Below are positions 47,046 to 55,149 of a stretch of DNA of 64,000 bases, one piece after another. The position numbers and the translations under genes were made by a program. The notes under the pieces are model-generated. The model worked only from the letters and a program-made list of their open reading frames with translations, searched no databases and was not told the DNA's origin. Source of the stretch: Rubrivivax sp. (GTDB lineage: Bacteria > Pseudomonadota > Gammaproteobacteria > Burkholderiales > Burkholderiaceae_C); the NCBI GenBank assembly GCA_016789955.1, contig JAEUPB010000036.1, positions 1-64,000 on the forward strand, given 5' to 3'. Positions within the stretch are counted from its first letter, which is position 1. Every line of letters begins with the position of its first letter.

Positions 47046-47067
47046 GCGATCAACGCGCGATCAACGC
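47046..47067 (+). promoter_or_regulatory. Perfect 11-bp tandem direct repeat, possible SARP-type operator
   Basis: GCGATCAACGC occurs twice without a gap. Its core CGATCAACG is also in a second perfect 11-bp tandem at 48495-48516. Direct repeats with an 11-bp period, one helical turn, are how OmpR/SARP-type winged helices bind DNA side by side. The pair is 56 bp upstream of the exported protein gene and 1.4 kb from a SARP-family regulator gene. The link to that regulator is inference. Confidence 0.45.
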
Positions 47068-47122
47068 CGCGCACGGACCATGCCCTCCGTGAGCGCCAAC
47101 GGTGGTGCTCGTGGAGAGAGTG

Positions 47123-47851
47123 ATGCTGAACCGTCTTCCATCCCGCGCCGGGTGTGCCGCTGTCGCGCTGGCCGCGGGCCTGCTGGGCTCGTCACCGGCC
47201 CGGGCCTACGTCGTGCCCGGCTCGGCCAATCCGAACCTCGCCGGCCGAGCGGCCGGCTATGCCTGCTGCCTCGGAGACTCCGCGCCGGCACAGTCGCCGG
47301 TGGCGGCCGCCGCGCTCGCGCTGGTGCCTGGCGAGGCGCTCCAGTTCGCGGTGACCGGCCAGGTCACCTACGGTGGCGGGCCGACCGGCGGGGACAACCC
47401 CGACGGCAACGAGGTCGGGTCGATGAGCACGTACGGCGATGGACTCTCGGCGCCGATCGCGGTGCGCTACAACGCGCTGGTCGGCGTGTTCCTGACCGAT
47501 GCCGACCCGACCGGCAGCGTTACGCCCGCGCCGCTGGATTTCGCCGCCGGGCTCGACTTCACGACGCTGTCGCCGGGCATCGGGCAGATCTTCTTCATCG
47601 GCGACGGCCTCACGTCCGACTCCAACGCGGGCGAGCATGGCGGCGCGCGCCAGTCGTTCGTCGTGCCGGACGGCGCCACGCGGCTGTTCCTCGGCACCTC
47701 CGACGGCTTCGGGTGGTTCAACAACGGGGGCCGATTCATCGTCGACACGATTGTCGGCGAGCCGGCGCCGCTGCCGCTGCCCGCCAGCCTGCCGTTGCTG
47801 GCGGCGGGGCTGGGCGCGCTGCTGCTGCGTGCGCGTCGGTGCGGCCGCTGA
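47123..47851 (+). CDS. Exported protein with VPLPA-like C-terminal sorting signal
   Basis: The 242-residue protein (from ATG 47123, GGAGAG five bases upstream) has a signal peptide (GLLGSSPARA-YVV) and ends PLPASLPLLAAGLGALLLRARRCGR: a Pro-containing motif, hydrophobic helix and Arg cluster like the VPLPA/PEP-CTERM signals processed by exosortases. The body is rich in Gly, Asp, Ser and Thr with low charge and holds WFNNGGRFIVDT near its end, typical of secreted surface proteins in this group. I recognise no enzyme domain. The two 11-bp repeats upstream suggest tight regulation. Exosortase genes are not in the window. Confidence 0.75.
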   Translation: MLNRLPSRAGCAAVALAAGLLGSSPARAYVVPGSANPNLAGRAAGYACCLGDSAPAQSPVAAAALALVPGEALQFAVTGQVTYGGGPTGGDNPDGNEVGSMSTYGDGLSAPIAVRYNALVGVFLTDADPTGSVTPAPLDFAAGLDFTTLSPGIGQIFFIGDGLTSDSNAGEHGGARQSFVVPDGATRLFLGTSDGFGWFNNGGRFIVDTIVGEPAPLPLPASLPLLAAGLGALLLRARRCGR

Positions 47852-47888
47852 CGACCGGGCGGCGCGGCGCCGCCGCGCTGCTGCGCAT

Positions 47889-48137
47889 TCAACCGCCCGC
47901 TCGCTCCATCTTGAGGCGCCGAGCCTCCTCGACGGCCTGGAGCTTGCGCAGGTCGGCCAGCGTCTTCTGCTGGTCGTTCAACCGCGCGTCGACCGCCTTC
48001 TGGCCCGACGTCGCGTCGGCCGCGGTCTTGCGCACCTCGTCGGTCAGCTTGGCGAGCCGGGACTCGAGGTCGGCGATCTTCTTGTTCAGCGTGGCCTGCA
48101 GCGACTGCAGGTCCTTCATCGTCACGTCACTGGCCAT
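47889..48137 (-). CDS. Small coiled-coil protein
   Basis: The 82-residue protein is a single long helix with heptad pattern and high charge (MKDLQSLQATLNKKIADLE... then ARLNDQQKTLADLRKL), probably a cytoplasmic dimeric coiled coil. A ribosome-binding site (GAGAGGA) precedes ATG 48137. No family is recognised. It is downstream of the SARP regulator and another small gene on the same strand, and convergent with the exported protein gene (37 bp between stops, containing a GC palindrome). Confidence 0.6.
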   Translation of the reverse strand: MASDVTMKDLQSLQATLNKKIADLESRLAKLTDEVRKTAADATSGQKAVDARLNDQQKTLADLRKLQAVEEARRLKMERAGG

Positions 48138-48197
48138 GGGATGGGTCCTCTCGTTGGGGGTGGCAGGCGGGCCGGCGCTCTCGGACGTTCAACGTGT

Positions 48198-48461
48198 TCA
48201 ACGGATTCCAGGCCCGCGCGGGGCCGGGGGTGGGGGCGGCGCGTCCAGCCGCTGCAGCCACGCCGACAATGCCGCGAGCGACGCGTGGTGCTCGGTGCCG
48301 GCGGGACCGACGGCCTCGGCGTGCCACGTGCCGCCGCCGGCACCGCCGCGCCAAAGCTCGATGCGCCAGACGACGACAGGTGCGACCGGTACGTCGGCGG
48401 GTGGGCGGCGGCGGGCTGGCGCATGGCGGGGCATCGAGGTCTCCCGCCCGGGGAGGTCCAT
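48198..48461 (-). CDS. Small hypothetical protein
   Basis: The 87-residue product (or 78 from the internal Met at 48434) has an Arg/Pro-rich N-terminus, a core VVVWRIELWRGG...WHAEAVGPAG followed by a helix SLAALSAWLQRL, and a Pro-rich tail. The strand-strand-helix pattern with Trp and a terminal L-x-x-WLQRL recurs in short proteobacterial proteins of unknown role. It starts 16 bp after the SARP gene ends. The tandem repeat in the end of that gene lies 34 bp upstream of its start. Evidence for it being real is codon pattern and context only. Confidence 0.5.
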   Translation of the reverse strand: MDLPGRETSMPRHAPARRRPPADVPVAPVVVWRIELWRGGAGGGTWHAEAVGPAGTEHHASLAALSAWLQRLDAPPPPPAPRGPGIR

Positions 48462-48477
48462 CGCCCCAGGCAGGCCG

Positions 48478-51400
48478 TCAGGCTAGAGGCGAGGCGTTGA
48501 TCGGCCGTTGATCGGCGTCGTTCAGCGTCGCGCGCAGCCGCGCGGCTTCCAGCGCCGGCACCGCACCGGCGGCCAGCAGGGCCTCGGCGCGGGCGCGCGG
48601 CTCGGCGTCGTCGAGGCCGGCGGCACGCGCCACGCGCAGGTGCTGCACCAGCAGCATCGCCAGCAGATCGGTCGCGGCCTCCGTGTGCGGGGGATGGTCG
48701 CGCAGCTCGGCCGCGGCACCGCCGAGGTCGCCTTCGGCCAGCGCCACCGCCGACGCCACCCAGGCGCGCAGCGCGCGTGCGTCGGCGCGGTCGACGGCCG
48801 CCGCCGCGGGCAGGAGTTCGCGCGCGCGCGCGACGTCGCCACGCTCCAGCGCCAGCCAGGCTCGCTTGCAGCCCACGGTGGCCTGCCAGCCCTGGCCCGC
48901 GCCGCCCCGGATGAGCGACTGCGCTTCCGCCAGCAGCGCCTCCGCGTGGTCGTGACGCCCGCTGAGGATCGCCAGGTCGCTGACGAGGTGCAGCGACCCC
49001 AGCAGGATCTGCTGCTCGGCCTCGCGACGGGCCATCGCGACGAGGTGATCCGCGGCGACCTCGGCGAGGCCCGTCTCGCCGCGCAGGCAATGGATGTAGT
49101 AGCGAGCCTGCAGGAACGCCTGCTCGGCGGCGAGGTGCTCGTACCACGGCGCGAGCCCCTCGCCCTCCTCCAGCAGCGCCAGCGCCACGTCGCTGCGGCC
49201 GGCGTCGGCGTGCAGCTTGACGAGGTTCAGGATGGCCGCTCGCTGCGCCGGCACCAGGCCCCAGCGGCGCGCCAGCGCCCGGGATCGTTCGAAGCGATCG
49301 ACCGCCGCGGCCCGGTCGCCCTGCACGTGCAGCGCGCACACGCCGTCCATCACGAGCGCGCCGGCGAGCTCGATCGGCTCGCCGGCCGCCTCCAGCGTGG
49401 CCACGGCGCGTCGCGCATAGGCCTGGGCCTCGGCACTGCGGCCGGACGTGACGAGGGTGCGCGACGCCGAGTCCAGCAGGTCGCCGAGCGTCACGAGCGC
49501 GTCCGGCACGCCCTGCAGCAGGCCGAACGCGGCCTCGTAGTGGCGCATCGCTGCGTCGGCGTTCCCGCCCCAGCCGGCCAGCGTGGCGCGCAGCGCGTGG
49601 GCCTTGGCGCGCTCGCGGGCCGGGGCGGCCGCCAGGTCGCCTTCGATCGCGTCGAGCAGCGCCAGCGCGGCCTCGGCCCGGTGCGCGCCGACCCACAGCT
49701 CGGCACAGGCCAGCCTCGCGCCGCGGCGTGCGTCGGCGGGCGCCTGCGCCGCGGCAGCGAGCGCCGCGTCGATGGACGCCTGCAGCGCCGGCGCGTCGGC
49801 GGCACGTCGGTGCAGCCGTGCCAGCGACAGCCACGCCTGCACCGCCTGTTCAGGCGCCGGGTGGTCGGCCAGCGCCGCGCGCCAGTGCTCGCCGGCCTGC
49901 GCCATCGCGTGCACGCGCCACGCGGCGTCGCCGGCACGCAGGCGGTGCTCGACCGCACGCGACGGCTCGCCGGCGCGCTCGAACTGCTCGGCCAGCACGG
50001 CCGGCGGGGCGCCGCGGGCCTGCAGCGCCGCCGCGAGCTGACGATGCCGCTGCCGGCGCAGCCGTGCGGGCTGCGCATCGGCCAGGCACTGGCGCACCAG
50101 GTCGTGCGCGTAGTGCCAGGTCCCCCCATGGTCCTCCAGCAGCCGTGCCGCGCCGGCGTGCTCGAGCAGGCCGTGCACCGCGGCCGGAGCGAGACCGGCG
50201 GCCGCGGCCAGCAGGTCGCTGTCCGGCGGGCCGTCCAGCAGGCTGGCGAGCTGCAGCAGGCGCTCGCCGTCGAGGCCCAGCGCACGCACGCGCGCCAGCA
50301 CCGCGTCGCGCACGCTGGCCGGCACCGGCAGCTCGGCATAGTCCTGCGTCGCGTCGTCGAACGGCGTGCTCCAGCGGCCGTGCTCGTCCACCCGCAGCAG
50401 CCCCTGCTGGTGCAGGTGGCGCAGCGTCTCGATCAGGAAGAACGGGTTGCCGCCGGTGGCTCGCTGCAGGCGGCGCGAGAACAGCCGCCCGCCGGGGGAG
50501 TTCGACAGCGCGTGCGTCAGCGCGAGCGTCTCGTCGGCGTCGAAGCCCTGCAGTTCCACCCACGCGGCGTGGCCGCCGTCGACCTCGCGGCGCATCTGCG
50601 CCAGCGCCGGCGGCGGCAGCTGCGCGCTGCGGTGGCAGGTGAGCCGCAGCGTCGCCGGCGGCGCCGCGGCATGCGTGCTCCACGCCTCGGCGCTGAGGTC
50701 GTCGGCCCACTGCCAGTCGTCGAGGACCAGCACGGCGTAGTTGTCGGCGGCCAGCAGGCCCAGCGCGGCGTCGATCGCCGAGCGCAGCCGCGCCCGGGCC
50801 TGCTCCTCGCCGGCCTGCGTCTGCGCCGGCGGCGGGCCCAGCTCGGGCAGCAGCTGGGACAGCTCGCGCTCGACCCAGCCGGGCAGCGCCACGTCCGGTG
50901 CGGCCGCGCGCAGCGCCCGCAGCAGCCGCACCACGGCGTTCCACGGCTGCACGCGGTCCGACGGCGAGCACGCCACCTGCAGCCACGGGCCCTGCGTCGC
51001 TGCGCACTCGGCGGCCAGCCGGGACTTGCCCACGCCCGACACGCCGGCCAGCCACACCGGCCGCCGCTGCGCCCAGGCCTGCAGGATCGCCGCGGTGGCC
51101 GCGGTGCGCGGCACGAACGGGACGCGCTCGGCGAACAGCCGCTGCGCCTGCGGCGCCGGCGCGCGCAGCGTGTCGGCCATGCGCTGCAGCGCCGCCGAAG
51201 GCTCCACGCCCAGCCGGTCGCGCAGCGCGGCGGCGGACAGCCCGTACCACGCCAGCGCCCGCGCCGGCCGGTTCGTGGCCGCCAGCCACTGCATCGCCGC
51301 GTCCAGGGCCTGCTCGTCGCAGGGATCGGCATCGAGCATGGCCTCCACCCGCGCCAGCGCCGACTCGACGTCGCCACGCTCGTGCGCCTCGCGGGCCTCG

Positions 51401-51825
51401 GCCAGGCGGTGCCGCTGCTGCCGCGTAGCCAGCAGCGCGCGGCGCTCGCGCAGCCAGCCCGCCAGCGCGTCCTCGCCGGGCTCGGGCTCGGCCAGCCATG
51501 CCAGCGGCGCGCCGGCCGCCGCGGAGGCGGCGTCCGACTCGGCCGGCAACGGGTGCTCGAGCGACAGCCGGCCGCCGCGCTCGGCGTCGTCGAAGCGCAC
51601 GCCCAGCTCGCGCAGGCGGAACACCTCGCGGCGCAGGTTGCGGCGCGCGGCGGCGGACTCCAGCGCCGGCCACAGCCACGCCGCCAGCGCCTCGCGCGGC
51701 TGCGGACCATCCACCGCGAGCAGCGCCAGCAGCGCCAGCGCCTTGCGTGCGCGCGGGTGGATCGGCTGCCCGTCGCGCAGCAGCGCGGCAGGGCCGTACA
51801 ACCTCAGCTCGAGCGGGGCCTCCAT
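48478..51825 (-). CDS. SARP/AfsR-type transcriptional regulator with BTAD, NTPase and TPR domains
   Basis: The 1115-residue protein starts MEAPLELRLYGPAALLRDG, the pattern of the OmpR-like winged-helix domain of SARP regulators (about 1-90). A bacterial transcriptional activation domain follows (about 95-225, ending LRDRLGVEPSAALQRM). A STAND-type NTPase region has Walker A GVSGVGKS at 261-268 and Walker B VLVLDD at 365-370. The rest (about 600-1115) is alpha-helical with TPR-like repeats. Such proteins sense a signal through the NTPase/TPR part and activate at direct repeats. The ATG at 51825 begins at the first conserved strand; longer extensions in frame have no homology. Confidence 0.88.
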   Translation of the reverse strand: MEAPLELRLYGPAALLRDGQPIHPRARKALALLALLAVDGPQPREALAAWLWPALESAAARRNLRREVFRLRELGVRFDDAERGGRLSLEHPLPAESDAASAAAGAPLAWLAEPEPGEDALAGWLRERRALLATRQQRHRLAEAREAHERGDVESALARVEAMLDADPCDEQALDAAMQWLAATNRPARALAWYGLSAAALRDRLGVEPSAALQRMADTLRAPAPQAQRLFAERVPFVPRTAATAAILQAWAQRRPVWLAGVSGVGKSRLAAECAATQGPWLQVACSPSDRVQPWNAVVRLLRALRAAAPDVALPGWVERELSQLLPELGPPPAQTQAGEEQARARLRSAIDAALGLLAADNYAVLVLDDWQWADDLSAEAWSTHAAAPPATLRLTCHRSAQLPPPALAQMRREVDGGHAAWVELQGFDADETLALTHALSNSPGGRLFSRRLQRATGGNPFFLIETLRHLHQQGLLRVDEHGRWSTPFDDATQDYAELPVPASVRDAVLARVRALGLDGERLLQLASLLDGPPDSDLLAAAAGLAPAAVHGLLEHAGAARLLEDHGGTWHYAHDLVRQCLADAQPARLRRQRHRQLAAALQARGAPPAVLAEQFERAGEPSRAVEHRLRAGDAAWRVHAMAQAGEHWRAALADHPAPEQAVQAWLSLARLHRRAADAPALQASIDAALAAAAQAPADARRGARLACAELWVGAHRAEAALALLDAIEGDLAAAPARERAKAHALRATLAGWGGNADAAMRHYEAAFGLLQGVPDALVTLGDLLDSASRTLVTSGRSAEAQAYARRAVATLEAAGEPIELAGALVMDGVCALHVQGDRAAAVDRFERSRALARRWGLVPAQRAAILNLVKLHADAGRSDVALALLEEGEGLAPWYEHLAAEQAFLQARYYIHCLRGETGLAEVAADHLVAMARREAEQQILLGSLHLVSDLAILSGRHDHAEALLAEAQSLIRGGAGQGWQATVGCKRAWLALERGDVARARELLPAAAAVDRADARALRAWVASAVALAEGDLGGAAAELRDHPPHTEAATDLLAMLLVQHLRVARAAGLDDAEPRARAEALLAAGAVPALEAARLRATLNDADQRPINASPLA
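48495..48516 (-). promoter_or_regulatory. Second perfect 11-bp tandem direct repeat inside the 3' end of the SARP gene
   Basis: CGTTGATCGGC occurs twice without a gap; on the minus strand this reads GCCGATCAACG twice and shares CGATCAACG with the tandem at 47046-47067. It encodes residues near the regulator's C-terminus (DQRPINA) and lies 34 bp upstream of the start of the small gene at 48461. It may be a promoter-proximal operator for the small genes, or a coincidence of coding sequence. Confidence 0.4.
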
Positions 51826-51854
51826 GCGGCCGCAGTGTGCCCGCCTCGGGGCGC

Positions 51855-52709
51855 TCAGCCCCCGATCGCGAAGAAGCTCGCGTGGTCCGCGTCGAAGGCG
51901 CGGAAGCCCGCGGCCAGCGCGGCGCGGGCGGCGGCGGGGTCGCCGGTGGTCAGGTAGCGCAGCGCCAGGCGCGCACCGGCGCACGCGTGGTCGAAGTGGT
52001 CGGCCTCGACGCCGCCGCCGTGGCCGCTGTGCACGCCGACCCAGGCGTAGCAGCGGTGCGTGCCGCCGGCCAGCGGCACCGTCGTGCGTTTCAGGTGCTC
52101 GAACAGTGCGGCGCGGCGGCCGCGCAGGTGCTCGTCGAGCAGCGAGAACTCGCGGTCGGCGAGCAGCTCGGAGCCGAGGTGGTAGCCGATCGCGGCAAAG
52201 ACCTGCGCCGATGAGCCTGCCGCGCCGGCACGCACCCCGGTGTAGCCGTCGAGCACGCCGTCATTCAGCGCCTGCAGCGCGGGCGGCTCGGGTTCGTCGA
52301 GCAGTTCGGGCGGCAGGCCGAGGTGCTCGCGCATCGCGATCAGGGACGCCTGCGCCATGCAGCGGTGCGAGTCGCGCTCGGGGTTGATGTGATCGTCGTA
52401 CTCGTCGCGCGCGGCATCGAAGAAGAAGCTCGCGATGTAGTTGGCGCGGTCGGACGCGGCGCGCGGATAGCCCGGCTCGCGGAACAGGTCGCGCTGCCGG
52501 CTGACGAGGCTCGTCAGCGCCGCCACGCCGCCGGCGAAGGCGCCGTTCCACGACGCGTACTGCACGAAGAAGCGCAGCAGCGCGGCATCGGCGTCGAGCT
52601 GCAGCAGCCGCTCGCGCACGCGATGCTCGACCGCGGCGAAGTCGACCAGCGTGCGCAGCCAGTCGGCGTCGATTGACGCGGCCGACGAGTCGAGCGAGGT
52701 GCTGGTCAC
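51855..52709 (-). CDS. Unknown helical protein, possibly haem-oxygenase-like fold
   Basis: I do not recognise this 284-residue soluble protein. It is mostly helical, Ala-rich, with clusters of possible metal ligands: ARDEYDDHINPERDSHRC (about residues 100-117) and HSGHGGGVEADHFDHAC near residue 235. Spaced Glu/Asp and His in helices recall diiron haem-oxygenase-like oxidases, but this is weak. GTG 52709 is preferred over an upstream ATG at 52754 because AAGAAGGA precedes it. It lies between the SARP gene (29 bp after it) and repeat copy D, so it may be transcribed with either neighbour. Confidence 0.65.
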   Translation of the reverse strand: MTSTSLDSSAASIDADWLRTLVDFAAVEHRVRERLLQLDADAALLRFFVQYASWNGAFAGGVAALTSLVSRQRDLFREPGYPRAASDRANYIASFFFDAARDEYDDHINPERDSHRCMAQASLIAMREHLGLPPELLDEPEPPALQALNDGVLDGYTGVRAGAAGSSAQVFAAIGYHLGSELLADREFSLLDEHLRGRRAALFEHLKRTTVPLAGGTHRCYAWVGVHSGHGGGVEADHFDHACAGARLALRYLTTGDPAAARAALAAGFRAFDADHASFFAIGG

Positions 52710-52773
52710 GATGGCTTGTCCTTCTTTCAGTGCGTCACGCCGCCGAATCCGCATGTGGGACGCCCGAAAGGTT

Positions 52774-52864
52774 GACCGAGCATCGGCGCGGATCCGGCTC
52801 CGCCGGTCCGCTGCCGAGCTCCCCCCCTGGGGGGGAAGCGACCGGGAGGGAGCCAGGGGGCTCC
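52774..52864 (-). repeat. Dispersed hairpin repeat, copy D
   Basis: Read on the minus strand it starts one base after the TGA of the TerB-like gene: GAGCCCCCTGGCTCCCT, CCGGTCGCTT, a small hairpin CCCCCC-A-GGGGGGG, GCTCGGCA, and the stem at 52788-52811 with loop GGA, then GCGCCGATGCTCGG. It is nearly identical to copy C from GCTCGGCA onwards. It separates the TerB/AAA/PspA/ABC set from the genes downstream and could be its terminator. Confidence 0.85.
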
Positions 52865-52865
52865 A

Positions 52866-53303
52866 TCACAGTTCCTTGGCCAGCGCCGCGACCGACTCGG
52901 CGTCGGGCAGGTGCGCCAGCGTGCCCAGCAGCGCGTCCTGCACCTGCACGTGCAGCTGAGCGAAGTGCTCGCTGGAGACCCCCAGCGCCGACGCGATGGT
53001 GTGCACGTGCTGGCGCTCGGCGGTGCTGAGCTTGCCGTCGGCATAGCCGGTCACGAGGCACATGCGCACCACCTCCTGCGCGAAGTCGGGATCGGCCCGA
53101 ACGGCGTCGATCGGCGCCTGCTCAGGGCCGGGCGCGTTCAGGATCTGCTCGAACGCCGGCAAGTCCGGCTGTTGCTGGGTGGCGTGGAAGCTGCGCAGCA
53201 GCTCGATCTCCTGCGGCTGCAGGCCGTCGACGCGGGCCGTGGCGAGCATGCATTCGATGAGCGCCACCACCTGGGTGGGCGGGAAGAGTCCGGTGTCGGC
53301 CAT
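52866..53303 (-). CDS. TerB-like tellurite-resistance family protein
   Basis: The 145-residue helical protein has the two acidic DG motifs of TerB-type proteins, RVDGLQPQEIELL and YADGKLSTAER, each with Asp and Glu able to bind a metal, set about 66 residues apart. TerB domains act in the cytoplasm close to the membrane and link metal ions to membrane-stress complexes in other systems. It is the last gene of the minus-strand set with the AAA+ ATPase (34 bp upstream), PspA-like protein and ABC transporter. Repeat copy D follows its stop directly. Confidence 0.8.
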   Translation of the reverse strand: MADTGLFPPTQVVALIECMLATARVDGLQPQEIELLRSFHATQQQPDLPAFEQILNAPGPEQAPIDAVRADPDFAQEVVRMCLVTGYADGKLSTAERQHVHTIASALGVSSEHFAQLHVQVQDALLGTLAHLPDAESVAALAKEL

Positions 53304-53337
53304 GGGTGCTCCTGTGCGGGCGGAGAGGGTGCGGTGG

Positions 53338-55149
53338 TCAGCGGCCGAGCGCGCGCACGCGGGCGTCGCGCAGGCCGTGCTGGATCTCGTCGATGGACAG
53401 TCGGGCGAACCGTTCGGGCAACAGCGATCGGCGCGAGGTCTCCGAAACCGCCAGCAGCTCCATGAAGCGGATCATGTCGCCTTCCTGCGGCGGCATGAAG
53501 TCGTCCTTCGCGCGCTGCAGCGCCTGCACGAGCGTGAGCGCCGGTCCGCGCTGCCGGAACTCCAGGCCCAGCAGCGTCATCGCCTCGAGGTCGGCGTTCG
53601 AATAGCCGTGCAGCGACTCGCAGAGCGACGCCAGCTCGGCGGCGTCCCAGGCGAGCGCGCCGTCGTAGCGGCGCAGCACCGCCGCCACCACGGCGGCGCG
53701 GTCGGCCGCGTTGTCCGCGTAGAAGAACGGGATCTTGCGGTCCATGCGGCCGGGGCGCTTGATGTCGGTGTCGAGCTTGTCGGGGCGGTTCGTCAGCATG
53801 ATGAACAGCACGCGGCCGCGGTTCTCGGTGTCCGACATGAACTCCTTGAGCCGCGCGATGACGCGCGAGCTGGTGCCTTCGTCGCCGCCTTCGCCGCCCG
53901 AGTTGCCGAAGCTTCGGTCGCCTTCGTCGATCAGCACCGCGATCGGGCCCATCGCCTTGACGGTGGCGAGCACGCGCTCGAGGTTGCGCTCGGTCGAGCC
54001 CACCCACTTCGAGCGGAAGTTCTTCAGCGCCACCGCCGACAAGCCGGCCTCCTTCAGGAACGCCTTGATGACGAAGGTCTTGCCGGCGCCCATCGGGCCG
54101 ACGGCCAGCAGCCCCATCGGCGTGAGCTTGGTGTCGCCGTCGCGCAGCGCGCGGGCGATCTCGTTCAGCTCGCCGGTGATGTGTTGCGCGCCGCCCACCG
54201 CCGCGAGGCCGTGCTTCGGCTCGACGAACTCGATCAGCCCGGCGCACTCCTTCTCGATCAGCTCGCGCTTGCGGGCGTGGATCAGCGCCAGCACGTCGGC
54301 GTCGGGGTCTGCGGCGGCCGCCGGCAGCGTCTTCGTCGGCTCGACGAGCTTGACGATCTCGTCGGCCGTCATGCCGGCGGTGATGCCTGCGAACCGGCGC
54401 GCGCGCTCGGCGGCGCCCGGCGTGTCGCCGAGCAGCTGCAGGATCAGCTTCTCGCGCTCGGGCTCGCTCATCGCGGCGTCGCCCGAGGCGCGCATCAGGC
54501 TCTCGATCTGCACCGCGCGCAGCCCGGCCATGCGTTCGGCGTAGCGCATCACGCGCTTCTCGTCGAGCTTGGCGTCGAGCGCACGCACGACCTCGGCGCG
54601 CGTGGCGAGGTCGGGCATCGGGATCTCGATCGCCGCCACCTTCGGGTTGGTCAGCAGCGACTGGTTCAGCGCGCCCAGCGCCTCGACGATGATCAGCGTG
54701 ATGTTGTCCGAGGCGTTCAGCGTGCGGTCCAGCGACCAGCGGTGGAACAGCGTGCCGACCTGCCGGTCCTCGGACGAGACGAACGAGGCGTCCTCCCCCG
54801 GCATGAGCGTATCGGCGTAGGGCACCACGATGGCCGTGCCGGGGGTGGTGCGCAGGTGGCGTTCGAGGCTGTGCAGCTGCTCGAGCATCGTGCCGCCGCG
54901 GTCGAGCACCACGTCGCCCTTCACCACCTGCACCCCGAACTCGGCCGACACCTCCACCACCGTGGGCTTGGTGCCCGACAGGAAGGCGCCGGTAAGGAAG
55001 GTCTTCAGGTCGACGAAGCTGCCCCCGACGCGGAAGATGTCGAACACGTTGCGGTACAGCACGAACGTCGACGCCTCGCCCGCGAGGTACTTCTCGCGGA
55101 CGGTGGCCGCCCAAGCAGGCAGTGCGACGGGGACGGCAGGTGGGTTCAC
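53338..55149 (-). CDS. AAA+ ATPase with degenerate first ATPase-like half
   Basis: The 603-residue protein has one full AAA+ domain at about 315-500: Walker A GPMGAGKT (351-358), Walker B AVLIDEGD (404-411), sensor Asn454 in LTNRPD and arginine fingers in KRPGRMDRK. The first half (about 25-215) resembles an ATPase domain lacking a Walker A, with DNITLIIVEALGALNQSLL at the sensor position. The GTG at 55149 overlaps the stop of the PspA-like gene (GTGA), so the two are coupled. A likely role is remodelling of the PspA/ESCRT-III-like partner, as Vps4 does; that is inference. Confidence 0.85.
   Translation of the reverse strand: MNPPAVPVALPAWAATVREKYLAGEASTFVLYRNVFDIFRVGGSFVDLKTFLTGAFLSGTKPTVVEVSAEFGVQVVKGDVVLDRGGTMLEQLHSLERHLRTTPGTAIVVPYADTLMPGEDASFVSSEDRQVGTLFHRWSLDRTLNASDNITLIIVEALGALNQSLLTNPKVAAIEIPMPDLATRAEVVRALDAKLDEKRVMRYAERMAGLRAVQIESLMRASGDAAMSEPEREKLILQLLGDTPGAAERARRFAGITAGMTADEIVKLVEPTKTLPAAAADPDADVLALIHARKRELIEKECAGLIEFVEPKHGLAAVGGAQHITGELNEIARALRDGDTKLTPMGLLAVGPMGAGKTFVIKAFLKEAGLSAVALKNFRSKWVGSTERNLERVLATVKAMGPIAVLIDEGDRSFGNSGGEGGDEGTSSRVIARLKEFMSDTENRGRVLFIMLTNRPDKLDTDIKRPGRMDRKIPFFYADNAADRAAVVAAVLRRYDGALAWDAAELASLCESLHGYSNADLEAMTLLGLEFRQRGPALTLVQALQRAKDDFMPPQEGDMIRFMELLAVSETSRRSLLPERFARLSIDEIQHGLRDARVRALGR

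Noticed and set aside
48508-51957. A very long open frame on the plus strand opposite the SARP gene
   Set aside because: Its translation is low-complexity, rich in Arg, Gly, Val and His, with no recognisable domain, as expected of the antisense of GC-rich coding DNA. The minus-strand protein has clear BTAD, Walker and TPR features.
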